A stretch of 50,423 bases of DNA from Oceanobacillus indicireducens (GCF_014647195.1 NZ_BMOS01000007.1:39944-90366); one strand, 5' to 3'; positions 23,505 through 31,048 are shown, numbered from the stretch's first letter. Made by a program: numbers and translations. The notes: generated by a model not told the origin, from the sequence alone.

Positions 23505-23732
23505 TTACTTCACATTCAACAACTGACAGACATACCGATAACAGTCCATCATTTCCCTAAAACATTCATGAAGAAAATCGCTCGATAGCTCGTACAAGTT
23601 GAATTGATTCAGATACACAGTCAAATCTTTAATCTGGCTGGATTCTCCCTGTTTTAGCTTCGATATTTTTTCATAAATTGGATCCGTATCATTCCCAAGT
23701 AGCTCATACACATTTATTTGCTCGGTATCCAA
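23505..23732 (-). CDS. Hypothetical phage protein, ~75 aa
   Basis: The frame is open from an ATG at 23768, but a TTG at 23732 has an ideal AGGAGGGAGAAC site and avoids the overlap with the upstream gene. Acidic, helical; C-terminus SSDFLHECFREMMDCYRYVCQLLN. Function unknown. Confidence 0.58.
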   Translation of the reverse strand: MDTEQINVYELLGNDTDPIYEKISKLKQGESSQIKDLTVYLNQFNLYELSSDFLHECFREMMDCYRYVCQLLNVK

Positions 23733-23742
23733 GTTCTCCCTC

Positions 23743-23940
23743 CTATCCGACTTTTTGTCGATATTCAAGGAGTAAATAATTCATTCTTCTTCGGTTGTTC
23801 GGCTTAAAATATAAATCTAATTCTCTTGCATCGGACTCAAAGGATAGCACTTGTTTTTCAAATACGAGAAATTCGATTAATAAACAGAGCGAGTGGAATT
23901 TCTCTGCAATCGCCTCTGTATAAAGTTCCCTCAGATTCAT
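23743..23940 (-). CDS. Hypothetical phage protein, 65 aa
   Basis: ATG at 23940 after GAGGGTGAAGG. MNLRELYTEAIAEKFHSLCLLIEFLVFEK..., ending FKPNNRRRMNYLLLEYRQKVG. This helical pattern recurs in small genes following phage dnaB-type helicases, but no activity is known to me. Confidence 0.62.
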   Translation of the reverse strand: MNLRELYTEAIAEKFHSLCLLIEFLVFEKQVLSFESDARELDLYFKPNNRRRMNYLLLEYRQKVG

Positions 23941-23958
23941 TCCTTCACCCTCTTTAAA

Positions 23959-25230
23959 TCAATGTCTCAAGTCAGCAAACAAGTTGTATTCTTTGAGGAA
24001 TGCAAGCTCTACAGTCCCAACTTTTCCATTACGCTGCTTCGCAATAATCACTTCGATAATATTTTGTTTTTCTGAACTGGAATCATAGTAATCATCCCGA
24101 TATAAAAATTCGATAACATCAGCGTCTTGTTCTACGCTACCACTATCGCGGATATCGGACATCATTGGTCTTTTATCTTGTCTGTTTTCTACGCCACGGG
24201 ATAGCTGGGATAGAAGATAAACTGGTACATCCATATCTCTAGCAAGCTCTTTCAGACTTCGAGTGATTTCCCCAACTTCGATATTTTTATTTTCATAACG
24301 GCGATCACTGCGAATCAGTTGTAAATAGTCAATCATCACCAAAATATCTTTGTCTGGATAATCTTTTCTCAACTTACTCACTTTAGACCGGATTTCATTA
24401 ACGGTCTGTCCAGCTTTGTCATAGATATGCATGTTCATGTTGCTGAGTATCCCCATCGCATTTGTGAATCGGCTCCAATCGTCCGCATTAAAATATTGCT
24501 TCGGATTTCTCATTTTATGCCCATCAATACGCCCAATCGTGGACAGCATTCGCTTGTTTAATTGATCCTTGAACATTTCCAGCGAAAATATGGCAGAGAC
24601 TCCCCCATTTTCTCCGTGAGCCTTAGCGTGATTAAGCATCTTGGCCGTTTTACCTACGGATGGACGTGCTGCAGAGATGATTAAATCCCCTTTCTGGAAC
24701 CCGTCTAGCATTCTGTTTAAATCTTGAAATCCCGTGTCAATGCCACTAAGACCTGGCTCTTGCTCTTCGATACTCTGATATAACTGGCTCATCGCCTCAA
24801 TGTGATCATAATCATCGTCGTTATTTTCAAGCTCAATTTCATCGTATTTTTCAACGACAGCTGCCAAATCATCCAGGCTGTGAATTTCAATTCCTTGGAT
24901 TTTCCTAGCTTCACGGATTTTCCAAGATTCCAATATGAATTTCTCATAGGCCTTATAGCTTTCTATTCTGGCTACACTATTAATCAAGTCAGATAAATGC
25001 TTTCTGCCGCCAATACGCGATAAATTAGTGTTACCTAATCGGACAACGACAGATACCAGGTCAATTGGTTCGTTTGCTTGCTCGATTTCCCGTAAAGTTT
25101 TAAATATAATTTGATTGTTAGCATTGCTGAAGTGTTTTTCTTGTAAAGTAATTTCTTTAATTAGCTCGCCTTGCTTTAAAACACAGCCAAGCAAGCCGTA
25201 TTCAGCTTCCAGGGTTGCGTCCAACTGCAT
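23959..25230 (-). CDS. Replicative DNA helicase, DnaB family
   Basis: Hexameric 5'-3' helicase for phage replication. 423 residues: N-terminal DnaB primase-binding domain (LEAEYGLLGCVLKQGELI to ~110), linker, then a RecA-like core with Walker A AARPSVGKT near 190, IFSLEM, Walker B-like VMIDYLQLI near 290, and QLSRGVENRQDKRPMMSDIRDSGSVEQDAD near 330-360. ATG at 25230 (a GTG at 25233 is adjacent), overlapping the loader gene. Confidence 0.94.
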   Translation of the reverse strand: MQLDATLEAEYGLLGCVLKQGELIKEITLQEKHFSNANNQIIFKTLREIEQANEPIDLVSVVVRLGNTNLSRIGGRKHLSDLINSVARIESYKAYEKFILESWKIREARKIQGIEIHSLDDLAAVVEKYDEIELENNDDDYDHIEAMSQLYQSIEEQEPGLSGIDTGFQDLNRMLDGFQKGDLIISAARPSVGKTAKMLNHAKAHGENGGVSAIFSLEMFKDQLNKRMLSTIGRIDGHKMRNPKQYFNADDWSRFTNAMGILSNMNMHIYDKAGQTVNEIRSKVSKLRKDYPDKDILVMIDYLQLIRSDRRYENKNIEVGEITRSLKELARDMDVPVYLLSQLSRGVENRQDKRPMMSDIRDSGSVEQDADVIEFLYRDDYYDSSSEKQNIIEVIIAKQRNGKVGTVELAFLKEYNLFADLRH

Positions 25231-25480
25231 CACGCTCCCACTCTACAATGGTTTTTAAAAAGTTTGTATTATGTGCTTCATTCGGTTTAACGATTAGATC
25301 GGACAGCGCTGGAGGAAACTTGTTTTCTAGAACATAGCGCTCAGCATTATTCATGATTACTGCTGGATTTTGGTTTTTTAACAACCTTGCCCAGGTATCA
25401 ATCTTGCTCTGATCAAAGTCAAAGTTTGGATAAGCGTCACTTATTAATTTCAGTACTTCGTAAACTTTTTCTCTGTTCAT
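25202..25480 (-). CDS. Helicase loader (G39P-like loader/inhibitor)
   Basis: 92 residues; WARLLKNQNPAVIMNNAERYVLENKFPPALSDLI is the recognisable core of the SPP1 G39P-type loader family (PF11417), which holds the DnaB-type helicase in an inactive form and delivers it to the initiator. Gene order initiator-loader-helicase with overlapping ends (4 and 29 nt) supports this. Confidence 0.87.
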   Translation of the reverse strand: MNREKVYEVLKLISDAYPNFDFDQSKIDTWARLLKNQNPAVIMNNAERYVLENKFPPALSDLIVKPNEAHNTNFLKTIVEWERDAVGRNPGS

Positions 25481-26277
25481 GACAAATCAAAGTCCTCCTT
25501 GCTTTTACTTTTTGCATTTGTAACTCCTTGAGGTGTTCGTTTGGCAAAATTATTTAAGGGCTCAGCCTCATCGATAAATTTCCTGACATCCTTGTCACGC
25601 ATTAAATCTGCTAATGTGTATTTATGTGTAAACCAGTAGGCATCACTTGAATAAACAGTTGCATAGTTGTCGATTACTTGATAAAGCTGTTCAAGGGAAT
25701 AATCTCTTAATCTAGCTTTTATTGCTGATCGAATGGGATTCGTTATTTTTGTATGTTTAATTATATTTTTAGACAAATAGTGATTGAACAAATCACGGAC
25801 TGTATATTCTTCTTCTTCTTTTTCTTTTTCTTCTTCTTGTGGGCTTATCGTGGACGTATCGTCATACGTATCGTACAAACCCTTGAGTTTACTGTTCTCA
25901 ACACGTTCTGCAACATATGGTATTAAATCTTTATCTTTAACTTCACTCAATTCCGACCGGACACAATCTTCCATTGGTTTTCCACCACGCTTTAAGTTGT
26001 ATCTGCCCCAATTTTTAATGGCTATTTCTCTTGTTTCCTGATTGTAAATAATAATTTTATGGTGATGGATAAAGCGATCGAGTAGTGAGTTGACACTTTC
26101 TATCGAATAACCGATATCAAAAGCTATTTGCTTTTTGGTAATTTGATAGATTCCAACCTGGGTAGTGTTCGGATTCGTTAGAAGATATAAAAAGAACAGT
26201 TTATCTTCTGGTGTCATCTCTTCAACAACTTTTGGATCATTCCAGAAGTCCGTTTCAACCATTCTAAATTTAGCCAA
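25477..26277 (-). CDS. DnaD-like phage replication initiator
   Basis: 266 residues. N-terminal winged helix (MAKFRMVETDFWNDPKVVEEMTPEDKLFFLYLLTN) is the DnaD/phage replisome-organiser type; an acidic linker (EEEKEKEEEEE) at ~150; then a C-terminal conserved phage replication domain (NYATVYSSDAYWFTHKYTLADLMRDKDVRKF) near 205-240. TTG start at 26277 after GGAGGTACATAAA. In related phages the origin lies within or beside this gene, but I see no convincing iteron set. Confidence 0.88.
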   Translation of the reverse strand: MAKFRMVETDFWNDPKVVEEMTPEDKLFFLYLLTNPNTTQVGIYQITKKQIAFDIGYSIESVNSLLDRFIHHHKIIIYNQETREIAIKNWGRYNLKRGGKPMEDCVRSELSEVKDKDLIPYVAERVENSKLKGLYDTYDDTSTISPQEEEKEKEEEEYTVRDLFNHYLSKNIIKHTKITNPIRSAIKARLRDYSLEQLYQVIDNYATVYSSDAYWFTHKYTLADLMRDKDVRKFIDEAEPLNNFAKRTPQGVTNAKSKSKEDFDLS

Positions 26278-26303
26278 TTTATGTACCTCCTAGTGGTGAG
26301 TTT

Positions 26304-26336
26304 AAAGGACCCGGTTAAAGGTCCTTTTTATATGAC
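26304..26336 (+). terminator. Terminator-like hairpin between replication-accessory genes and the initiator
   Basis: AAAGGACC and GGTCCTTT bracket a 10-nt loop, followed by TTTTTATAT on the plus strand; on the minus strand the tail is only TTT. Might weakly attenuate leftward transcription and stop antisense transcripts. Confidence 0.5.
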
Positions 26337-26337
26337 A

Positions 26338-27111
26338 TTAAGCAATAATAGTGATTCTACCATTCTCAATTTCTTCTTTAAGGTGCTCCGACAGATAATC
26401 ACGGACATTAATAATCGCTTGATTCCTCCAAGCTCCACCGTCCGCCTCAAAGATTGCTGCACGCGGACCCCCCTTCATTCTGAAGATAAATTCACTGGAT
26501 GGTTGTTCAATCTCCAAGAACGTCCGGTATGGTATCAATGTGACCGGATTCGGAACCAACACATCATTTTCACTTGACAAGCCACTTCTGATCGTTACAG
26601 CTTGGGAAATGCCATCGTCTCCTGTGTTCTGAACAGTTTCTTCTTTTACGTTACCGATTACTTTAAGAATAAGCCCGCGATCATTAGGCCTGTCTCTGGA
26701 ATCCTCATCCGATACAAAATTAGATTGTAATCCTACGATTAACTCTTCTACACCCTGAAAATGTTCATAATTAAAATCGGGAACAATCGCTCTAGCTGTT
26801 ACTAGGGTTTCTCGTCCGCCTTCACTGTCCAGTAACCCCTTTAAAAGTACTGTTTTTTCATCGTAAACTTGTATGAATAGATCATGGTCAATTCTTTCAA
26901 TATTTGCTTGCACATAATCTAATAATCCGGTTAATGTATTAATGTTTAACGTCTCTTCTGCCCGGTAAATCCTTGGTTTAATTTCCCTATGCAGACCACT
27001 TTCGTCCACTACAAAATTACGTTCTATTCCATCACCGTCCACCATGTCAACAAATCTTTCTTGCGGCTTAATACCACCATTTATAAGATATTGAAGTGCT
27101 TCTTTAATCAT
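26338..27111 (-). CDS. Conserved phage early protein, 257 aa
   Basis: Soluble mixed alpha/beta protein; segments such as YVQANIERIDHDLFIQVYDE and a C-terminal GGPRAAIFEADGGAWRNQAI recur in early regions of Firmicutes prophages. I do not recognise a named catalytic domain; a DUF2303-like relationship is possible but not demonstrable by eye. Forms a pair with the next upstream gene (2-nt gap) just before the replication genes. Confidence 0.65.
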   Translation of the reverse strand: MIKEALQYLINGGIKPQERFVDMVDGDGIERNFVVDESGLHREIKPRIYRAEETLNINTLTGLLDYVQANIERIDHDLFIQVYDEKTVLLKGLLDSEGGRETLVTARAIVPDFNYEHFQGVEELIVGLQSNFVSDEDSRDRPNDRGLILKVIGNVKEETVQNTGDDGISQAVTIRSGLSSENDVLVPNPVTLIPYRTFLEIEQPSSEFIFRMKGGPRAAIFEADGGAWRNQAIINVRDYLSEHLKEEIENGRITIIA

Positions 27112-27113
27112 TA

Positions 27114-27536
27114 TTAATTGCCCTCCCGTAAGTTAATAACTTTCTTTTCTTTTGTTTTTTCCTCTTCATCGACTGGATCACCGACGTCCGTTTTCTGTTG
27201 CAAATCATCATCAAAATATGTTTGTCCTGGAACGTCAGACTTAAGTTCTCTAGCTTCAACTCTTCCGGATTTGATATCTTTTCCGGTGAGAACCGTCGTT
27301 GATACTCCTTTGATTTTTGCTAGTTTAGTTGCAAAGTCACTGTTTACTTTAATTGTATGGCGGTTTTCATCTGGAACAAACTCTAGTTTTATAGTTATAG
27401 TCCGCTTGTGCTGTGCTTCCGTGTTTTTGTCATGGATGTTGTCAAAAACTTTCTGTAATTCGATGTCTAGTTTTTCTTGAATGGATCCATTGCCAAGTTG
27501 CGATAAAGGTAGATCAATATTTTTTGTTTGAGACAA
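27114..27536 (-). CDS. Phage early protein of the type often labelled replication terminator protein
   Basis: 140 residues from a TTG at 27536 placed nine bases after AGGAGG (an ATG at 27554 overlaps that site). SQTKNIDLPLSQLGNGSIQEKLDIELQKVFDNIHDKNTEAQHKRTITIKL is the pattern of small Firmicutes phage proteins carrying that label; I know of no proof of the function. Acidic C-terminal tail. Confidence 0.65.
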   Translation of the reverse strand: MSQTKNIDLPLSQLGNGSIQEKLDIELQKVFDNIHDKNTEAQHKRTITIKLEFVPDENRHTIKVNSDFATKLAKIKGVSTTVLTGKDIKSGRVEARELKSDVPGQTYFDDDLQQKTDVGDPVDEEEKTKEKKVINLREGN

Positions 27537-27600
27537 TCTATAGTCCCTCCTCATGAGCTTATTTGATATGATTCAAAAGAATATGGGCTCTGCATGTCAC

Positions 27601-27771
27601 CTAAGATTTCACTCCTTTTCTTTCACATATTGCAAATCCATTTTCTTCATACAAAAATACATAATGGGGGTAACGCTGCATATAATTTAGAATATACCCC
27701 CTTAAGTCTTTGTCATTTTTCGCCTGTTCAAATATCCTCTTGGGCAATAATACCTTGTAAGTATCGATCAT
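27601..27771 (-). CDS. Small early phage protein, 56 aa
   Basis: ATG at 27771 after TAGGGG; MIDTYKVLLPKRIFEQAKND... ending NGFAICERKGVKS. Compact mixed alpha/beta sequence (LNYMQRYPHYVFLYEENG). One of four tiny genes with good ribosome binding sites that fill 27.6-28.5 kb. No known function. Confidence 0.58.
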   Translation of the reverse strand: MIDTYKVLLPKRIFEQAKNDKDLRGYILNYMQRYPHYVFLYEENGFAICERKGVKS

Positions 27772-27784
27772 GATTAACCCCTAC

Positions 27785-27813
27785 AATTCGTCAGTATTAG
27801 TTAGAAACCCACG
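27785..27813. repeat. Direct repeat copy 1 (29 bp)
   Basis: Begins AATTCGTCAGTATTAGTTAG and matches the copy at 28148-28176 at 26 of 29 positions. It lies between two small genes, just upstream of a ribosome binding site. Confidence 0.6.
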
Positions 27814-27814
27814 A

Positions 27815-27988
27815 TTATTTCTTACACATGATCAGCAAAGGCTCCGGAAAAAGTACGCCTAAAGTTCTCTTGCTATGATTATCTTTTGTGTAGGGGTATT
27901 TATTCTGCAATTTACGTAATGCATCCCCACGATAAGAACCTCTTGCATAGACCTTTTTGGTGTTTTGACCGACGATTTTATACAACAT
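27815..27988 (-). CDS. Small early phage protein, 57 aa
   Basis: ATG at 27988 with a perfect AAGGAGG. MLYKIVGQNTKKVYARGSYR..., then LQNKYPYTKDNHSK; basic. The N-terminal strand-turn pattern is typical of small single-domain phage proteins. Not assigned. Confidence 0.6.
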   Translation of the reverse strand: MLYKIVGQNTKKVYARGSYRGDALRKLQNKYPYTKDNHSKRTLGVLFPEPLLIMCKK

Positions 27989-28031
27989 TTAATCCTCCTT
28001 CCAATTCAATATGTAATGAGGGATAATCATC

Positions 28032-28092
28032 CCTTTAGTGAGCAAGAACTGGGGGATTTTGTGAAAAAAGGGATGTTCTTGCCCACTAAAGG
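28032..28092. repeat. Long hairpin-forming inverted repeat
   Basis: Arms of 18 bp (CCTTTAGTGAGCAAGAAC at 28032-28049 and its complement at 28075-28092) differ at one position, which is a G-U wobble if transcribed leftward. The loop is 25 nt. It lies in the non-coding gap between two small early genes, next to a second small hairpin (GGAAGG / CCTTCC at about 28092-28108). Confidence 0.7.
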
Positions 28093-28147
28093 AAGGACTA
28101 GCCTTCCAAAAAATATTCTGTTGTGGTAAACTGGAATTAACTAAATT

Positions 28148-28176
28148 AATTCGTCAATATTAGTTAGTAACTCACG
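28148..28176. repeat. Direct repeat copy 2 (29 bp)
   Basis: Begins AATTCGTCAATATTAGTTAG; 26 of 29 bases match copy 1 at 27785. Its last bases form the left arm of the plus-strand terminator at 28169-28200. Confidence 0.6.
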
Positions 28177-28200
28177 TTTGCAGACGTGGGTTATTTTTTT
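28169..28200 (+). terminator. Plus-strand Rho-independent terminator inside the minus-strand early operon
   Basis: AACTCACGT / ACGTGGGTT pair over 9 bp (one G-T) around TTGCAG and are followed by ATTTTTTT on the plus strand. On the minus strand there is no T-run. The stop codon of the adjacent minus-strand gene lies in its tail. Confidence 0.65.
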
Positions 28201-28370
28201 GCTATTTCTCTGGCTACTTCCAATCCCCTTTCAATTTCGGAAATTGAGACAGTATCTTCTCCAATCCTTTTAGCAGAATCTACAGCCATCTCCACCCACT
28301 TGTGGTAACTTATATAAAAGCTTCTTCGTTCTTCCGCCGTTAATCCTTCTGTGGCCTTATCCCAATCCAT
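28191..28370 (-). CDS. Small early phage protein, 59 aa
   Basis: ATG at 28370 after AGGAGGG; MDWDKATEGLTAEERRSFYI..., ending RGLEVAREIAKK. Helical and charged, possibly a helix-turn-helix-sized fragment, but no domain is evident. Confidence 0.6.
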   Translation of the reverse strand: MDWDKATEGLTAEERRSFYISYHKWVEMAVDSAKRIGEDTVSISEIERGLEVAREIAKK

Positions 28371-28380
28371 GTAATCCCTC

Positions 28381-28491
28381 CTAACTAGCTACCCTTTTAT
28401 TTTTTAATTGTGTTCTTACGTAAGCTCGTCTGATTTCTAAGTACCTATCAACTGGCTTCATCGCTAACCATTCACTTGCTTTAAATTTCAA
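28381..28491 (-). CDS. Very small early phage protein, 36 aa
   Basis: TTG at 28491 after AGGAGGGG; MKFKASEWLAMKPVDRYLEI..., then RRAYVRTQLKNKRVAS. Basic, helical. Strong site and tight spacing (10 bp) to the next gene support translation. Confidence 0.5.
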   Translation of the reverse strand: MKFKASEWLAMKPVDRYLEIRRAYVRTQLKNKRVAS

Positions 28492-28518
28492 CTTAACCCC
28501 TCCTAGATTTTCCTCAAT

Positions 28519-28746
28519 TCACAACAGAATACTGACATTAACATTCGAATTTCCAACGATGGATAATATCTCTGCAATGCTTTCTTGACTAGTTTTCAAC
28601 TTTTCCAATTCTCTTAACGATCTTGCAGCGTTTTCGTAATAGCAAGCTGCCTTTGCATACTCTTTTCTATCAACTAACGCGAATGCATTATCGATGCAGT
28701 ACAAATAGCAATCTTTCTCCTTTTCAATTTCCAGTTTATTTACCAA
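28519..28746 (-). CDS. Hypothetical early phage protein, 75 aa
   Basis: TTG at 28746 after GGAGGTGTCGAC. Residues ~15-60 (YCIDNAFALVDRKEYAKAACYYENAARSLRELEKL) look like a single TPR-like helical hairpin. No further assignment. Confidence 0.6.
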   Translation of the reverse strand: MVNKLEIEKEKDCYLYCIDNAFALVDRKEYAKAACYYENAARSLRELEKLKTSQESIAEILSIVGNSNVNVSILL

Positions 28747-28757
28747 GTCGACACCTC

Positions 28758-29042
28758 CTATAAAAGATTTAAAATAAATGTGCCTACTGTCGTTAATTCC
28801 GGTAGGACATCAATTAAGTTTTGCAAAATACCTATCCCATCGAGTCCACATAAATAAGCAACCATAACCTCTTGCGCTTGGGTATTATTAATCCAGGCTT
28901 GAAATATGGAGATAGGCGGTTCCTTTGTGCCGTTTTCAAATTTAGATACGTCTGATTGATTAATATGCAGTTGATACGCTAGTTCTTCCTGACTTAATCC
29001 AGCTCGATCCCGGCACGCTTTCAATATCGCGCCAAACTTCAC
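28758..29042 (-). CDS. XRE-family DNA-binding protein, early operon
   Basis: 94 residues with a clear helix-turn-helix at ~16-40 (LSQEELAYQLHINQSDVSKFENG). C-terminal ~45 residues are hydrophobic (VMVAYLCGLDGIGILQNLIDVLPELT) and might mediate oligomerisation or membrane contact. GTG start at 29042 after GGGGGTGAG. Likely an auxiliary early regulator. Confidence 0.82.
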   Translation of the reverse strand: MKFGAILKACRDRAGLSQEELAYQLHINQSDVSKFENGTKEPPISIFQAWINNTQAQEVMVAYLCGLDGIGILQNLIDVLPELTTVGTFILNLL

Positions 29043-29129
29043 CTTCTCACCCCCTTTATTCTAATTTGGAATGTTATTTAATGAGGGCAGGTCTTATAAT
29101 TAAGTTAGAGCTTGTCGTTTGGACCTCGT

Positions 29130-29312
29130 TCAATTATTTAATTGGTTTCCAGATTCCTCGGTTTGCAATGACGTTTCCATGCCCACATTACGAACCGAGT
29201 CATCAGCCATTGCCATTTCCGATAAAACTTTATTTAAATAGCCATAAGCCAATTTTTCAACATGCTCGAAATGTGGACCTTTATAAACATTTACTGTTAC
29301 TTTTTTAGACAT
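29130..29312 (-). CDS. Hypothetical early phage protein, 60 aa
   Basis: ATG at 29312 after GGAGGTGAATCA. Starts with a strand (KKVTVNVYKGPHFEHVEKLA) followed by a helix (AYGYLNKVLSEMAMADD). Lies directly after the Cro-like gene, where phages encode small antirepressor- or toxin-like proteins; no specific match. Confidence 0.58.
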   Translation of the reverse strand: MSKKVTVNVYKGPHFEHVEKLAYGYLNKVLSEMAMADDSVRNVGMETSLQTEESGNQLNN

Positions 29313-29324
29313 TGATTCACCTCC

Positions 29325-29549
29325 TTAAATTTCTATTTTAGCAACGTTATCTTTAAAAAAATCTACAACTTCGCATTCTAAAGTTTTAGCGAGAACAGGC
29401 AACTGCTCTGCTTTGAAAGCATAAATGCCATTCTCATACTTCATATAGGTCGAAGCATTCTTCATACCTAGAGAAGTCGCTACATTTTGTAATGATTTAT
29501 TAAGCGTTGTTCTCCTATTTTTGATATAGACCAAATCAAACTCCTTCAT
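29325..29549 (-). CDS. Cro-like XRE regulator
   Basis: 74 residues with a compact helix-turn-helix (NKSLQNVATSLGMKNASTYMKYENG at ~18-42) and the downstream helix of phage Cro/P22 C2-type proteins. First gene of the leftward early operon, facing the CI-type gene, with an AGGAGG site and a consensus promoter carrying operators. Expected to favour lytic growth by repressing the CI promoter. Confidence 0.85.
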   Translation of the reverse strand: MKEFDLVYIKNRRTTLNKSLQNVATSLGMKNASTYMKYENGIYAFKAEQLPVLAKTLECEVVDFFKDNVAKIEI

Positions 29550-29567
29550 TTCTGACCTCCTAGCTAA

Positions 29568-29583
29568 ATTTCTAAAACAGCAA
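29568..29583. promoter_or_regulatory. Operator half O1 (ATTTCTAAAACAGCAA)
   Basis: 16-bp sequence that recurs as an exact inverted copy at 29605-29620. Located in the leader of the cro transcript, just downstream of its start. Confidence 0.65.
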
Positions 29584-29596
29584 CTTCTTAATTCAT

Positions 29597-29625
29597 ATGT
29601 TACATTGCTGTTTTAGAAATGTCAA
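29597..29625 (-). promoter_or_regulatory. Leftward early promoter (cro promoter) with operator O2
   Basis: TTGACA at 29625-29620, 17-bp spacer, TAACAT at 29602-29597. The spacer is almost exactly the operator copy O2 (TTGCTGTTTTAGAAAT, 29605-29620), so repressor binding would block RNA polymerase directly. Confidence 0.85.
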
Positions 29626-29654
29626 CAGTTATTTGTTTCTTTTTTAAAAATAAT

Positions 29655-29677
29655 CATGTTTCCATTTTAGAAACATG
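29655..29677. promoter_or_regulatory. Operator O3, perfect dyad, at the rightward repressor promoter
   Basis: CATGTTTC and GAAACATG form perfect 8-bp arms around 7 bp (CATTTTA). The TTTTAGAAA core is shared with O1/O2. A weak rightward promoter (TTTAGA, 17 bp, TATAGA ending near 29695) overlaps it and would be autoregulated. Confidence 0.65.
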
Positions 29678-29717
29678 ATAAAATTTAATATAGAACTATA
29701 GAAAGTAGTGAGTTCGA

Positions 29718-30104
29718 ATGAGCATAGGTAAAAGAATTATTGAATTACGTGAAAATAAAAATTGGAGTCAGCGTGAATTAGCGAGAAGAGTTAATCTTAA
29801 TGTGAGTGTAATGAATCGAATTGAATCTGAGGATAGACCAATAAAAGACCATGAACTTGATAAATTGGCAACTGTCCTAGATGTCACTACTGATTATTTA
29901 CTAGGAAGAGATAGTAACCACGGCGAAGAATATGATTCACTGTACGAAATCAACCAGTTACTTAAAAAATACAACATAGATCAATCTGGATTTTTCGACA
30001 TAGAGAAATGGAAATCGATGGGACCTGAAGAAATTAAGCAATTGGAAAGTTATTTCCAATTTATCGTGTCTGAGGCAGAGAAGAAGAATAAACAGCAAGA
30101 CTAA
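29718..30104 (+). CDS. CI-type prophage repressor (XRE family)
   Basis: 128 residues. N-terminal helix-turn-helix at ~16-40 (WSQRELARRVNLNVSVMNRIES), then LDVTTDYLLGRDSN, a turn typical of Firmicutes phage repressors; the C-terminal part is helical and acidic and lacks a LexA-like protease domain. Induction would therefore run through ImmA-type cleavage rather than RecA autocleavage, consistent with immA downstream. Divergent from the Cro-like gene. Ribosome binding site is weak (AGTGAG). Confidence 0.87.
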   Translation: MSIGKRIIELRENKNWSQRELARRVNLNVSVMNRIESEDRPIKDHELDKLATVLDVTTDYLLGRDSNHGEEYDSLYEINQLLKKYNIDQSGFFDIEKWKSMGPEEIKQLESYFQFIVSEAEKKNKQQD

Positions 30105-30141
30105 AACACACCGGGATAACTTTTATTTTGGTGTGTTTTTT
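30105..30141 (+). terminator. Terminator after the repressor gene
   Basis: AACACACC / GGTGTGTT form an 8-bp stem, followed by six T residues. It separates the repressor from the three-gene cassette. Confidence 0.82.
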
Positions 30142-30175
30142 ATAGACATCAACTAGGTATTTTTTATTATTTATA

Positions 30176-30181
30176 TATAAT
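30176..30181 (+). promoter_or_regulatory. -10 box (TATAAT) of the three-gene cassette
   Basis: A perfect TATAAT in an AT-rich tract about 70 bp before the first cassette gene; no convincing TTGACA lies at the right distance. A promoter is required here because the repressor transcript is terminated at 30141. Confidence 0.4.
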
Positions 30182-30249
30182 TTATGGATTTAGGGACTTA
30201 TTACAGCAGTATTATTATCAGTCAAATAGAAATTTTAGGGGGAATATTT

Positions 30250-31035
30250 ATGCCTGTATTTAATATTTATCAATTAAATAATGCTGATCAATTAGACCTT
30301 TTCTTCTCTAAAAGTGATGGCACTTTAGATTTGAAAAAAGTCTCAGAAAAAATGGAAGACTTTATAGCAACCAGTGAAGATGGAGAGATTAATGGTGAGG
30401 GATTCCTAAACATTAATACAACGATAATAGAAGATAAGAAAATCATTGAATCAATTGCTACAGGACAGGGGTCATTGGGATATTACAATCAAGCGTATAT
30501 TTCTAATGAAGAAGTAACTTCAAATAGGAAGCAACAAACCTTTTATAGTAAATCAAGAGTGTTCATTACTGAAGATAACTTTCTCATAATACTATTCGAT
30601 GATACTACTGAAGAGAAAATAAAGAGGAATATTAAAAACCTTGTTGAATCCGTTGGCTTTGAAGTTACAAACTTCCGTTTATCAGATGCAATAATGAGGA
30701 ATATAAGAAATGACTATACATGGACTGAAGTCAGATTAGAAAGAGTCGATAACGAAAGTGATAGTACAAAAAAAGTCTATTATGAAATTGATGCTGCTGA
30801 CAATGATAATGATTCCCTAATTGACAAAATCTATCGTGACCAAGGAAAAATGGTTCAAATATCCTTTGAAATGCCTTATAATAAAATAAAAGATGGTCCG
30901 AATTTTATTACAGTAAAGCTATATAAGAACGACCACAGGATTGTAATTAACGCAAGTGAATTTCCTAAATACGAAGATATGAAAACTTTTATAATTCACT
31001 TAACAGACATCTTAATCAAATTGCAAAAAAAATAG
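30250..31035 (+). CDS. Unrecognised protein, first gene of lysogeny-module cassette
   Basis: 261 residues starting MPVFNIYQLNNADQLDLFFS at the ATG at 30250, behind AGGGGGAAT (an upstream in-frame ATG at 30184 lacks a site). No signal peptide or membrane segment. The middle SRVFITEDNFLIILFDDTTE and the C-terminal VKLYKNDHRIVINASEFPKY followed by a helix have counterparts in the next protein (AFLIEDNFFIETNN; FISIYRNGKISINSNDEDE), suggesting divergent paralogues. I do not recognise a family. AT-rich relative to the late genes, bracketed by terminators, and in the slot where phages carry exclusion or abortive infection genes. Confidence 0.75.
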   Translation: MPVFNIYQLNNADQLDLFFSKSDGTLDLKKVSEKMEDFIATSEDGEINGEGFLNINTTIIEDKKIIESIATGQGSLGYYNQAYISNEEVTSNRKQQTFYSKSRVFITEDNFLIILFDDTTEEKIKRNIKNLVESVGFEVTNFRLSDAIMRNIRNDYTWTEVRLERVDNESDSTKKVYYEIDAADNDNDSLIDKIYRDQGKMVQISFEMPYNKIKDGPNFITVKLYKNDHRIVINASEFPKYEDMKTFIIHLTDILIKLQKK

Positions 31036-31048
31036 GGAGGTGGAGAAT

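Noticed and set aside
25780-25860. Replication origin in the purine/pyrimidine-rich tract of the initiator gene
   Set aside because: The tract simply encodes the Glu/Lys-rich linker; no repeated iterons or AT-rich unwinding element could be identified beside it.
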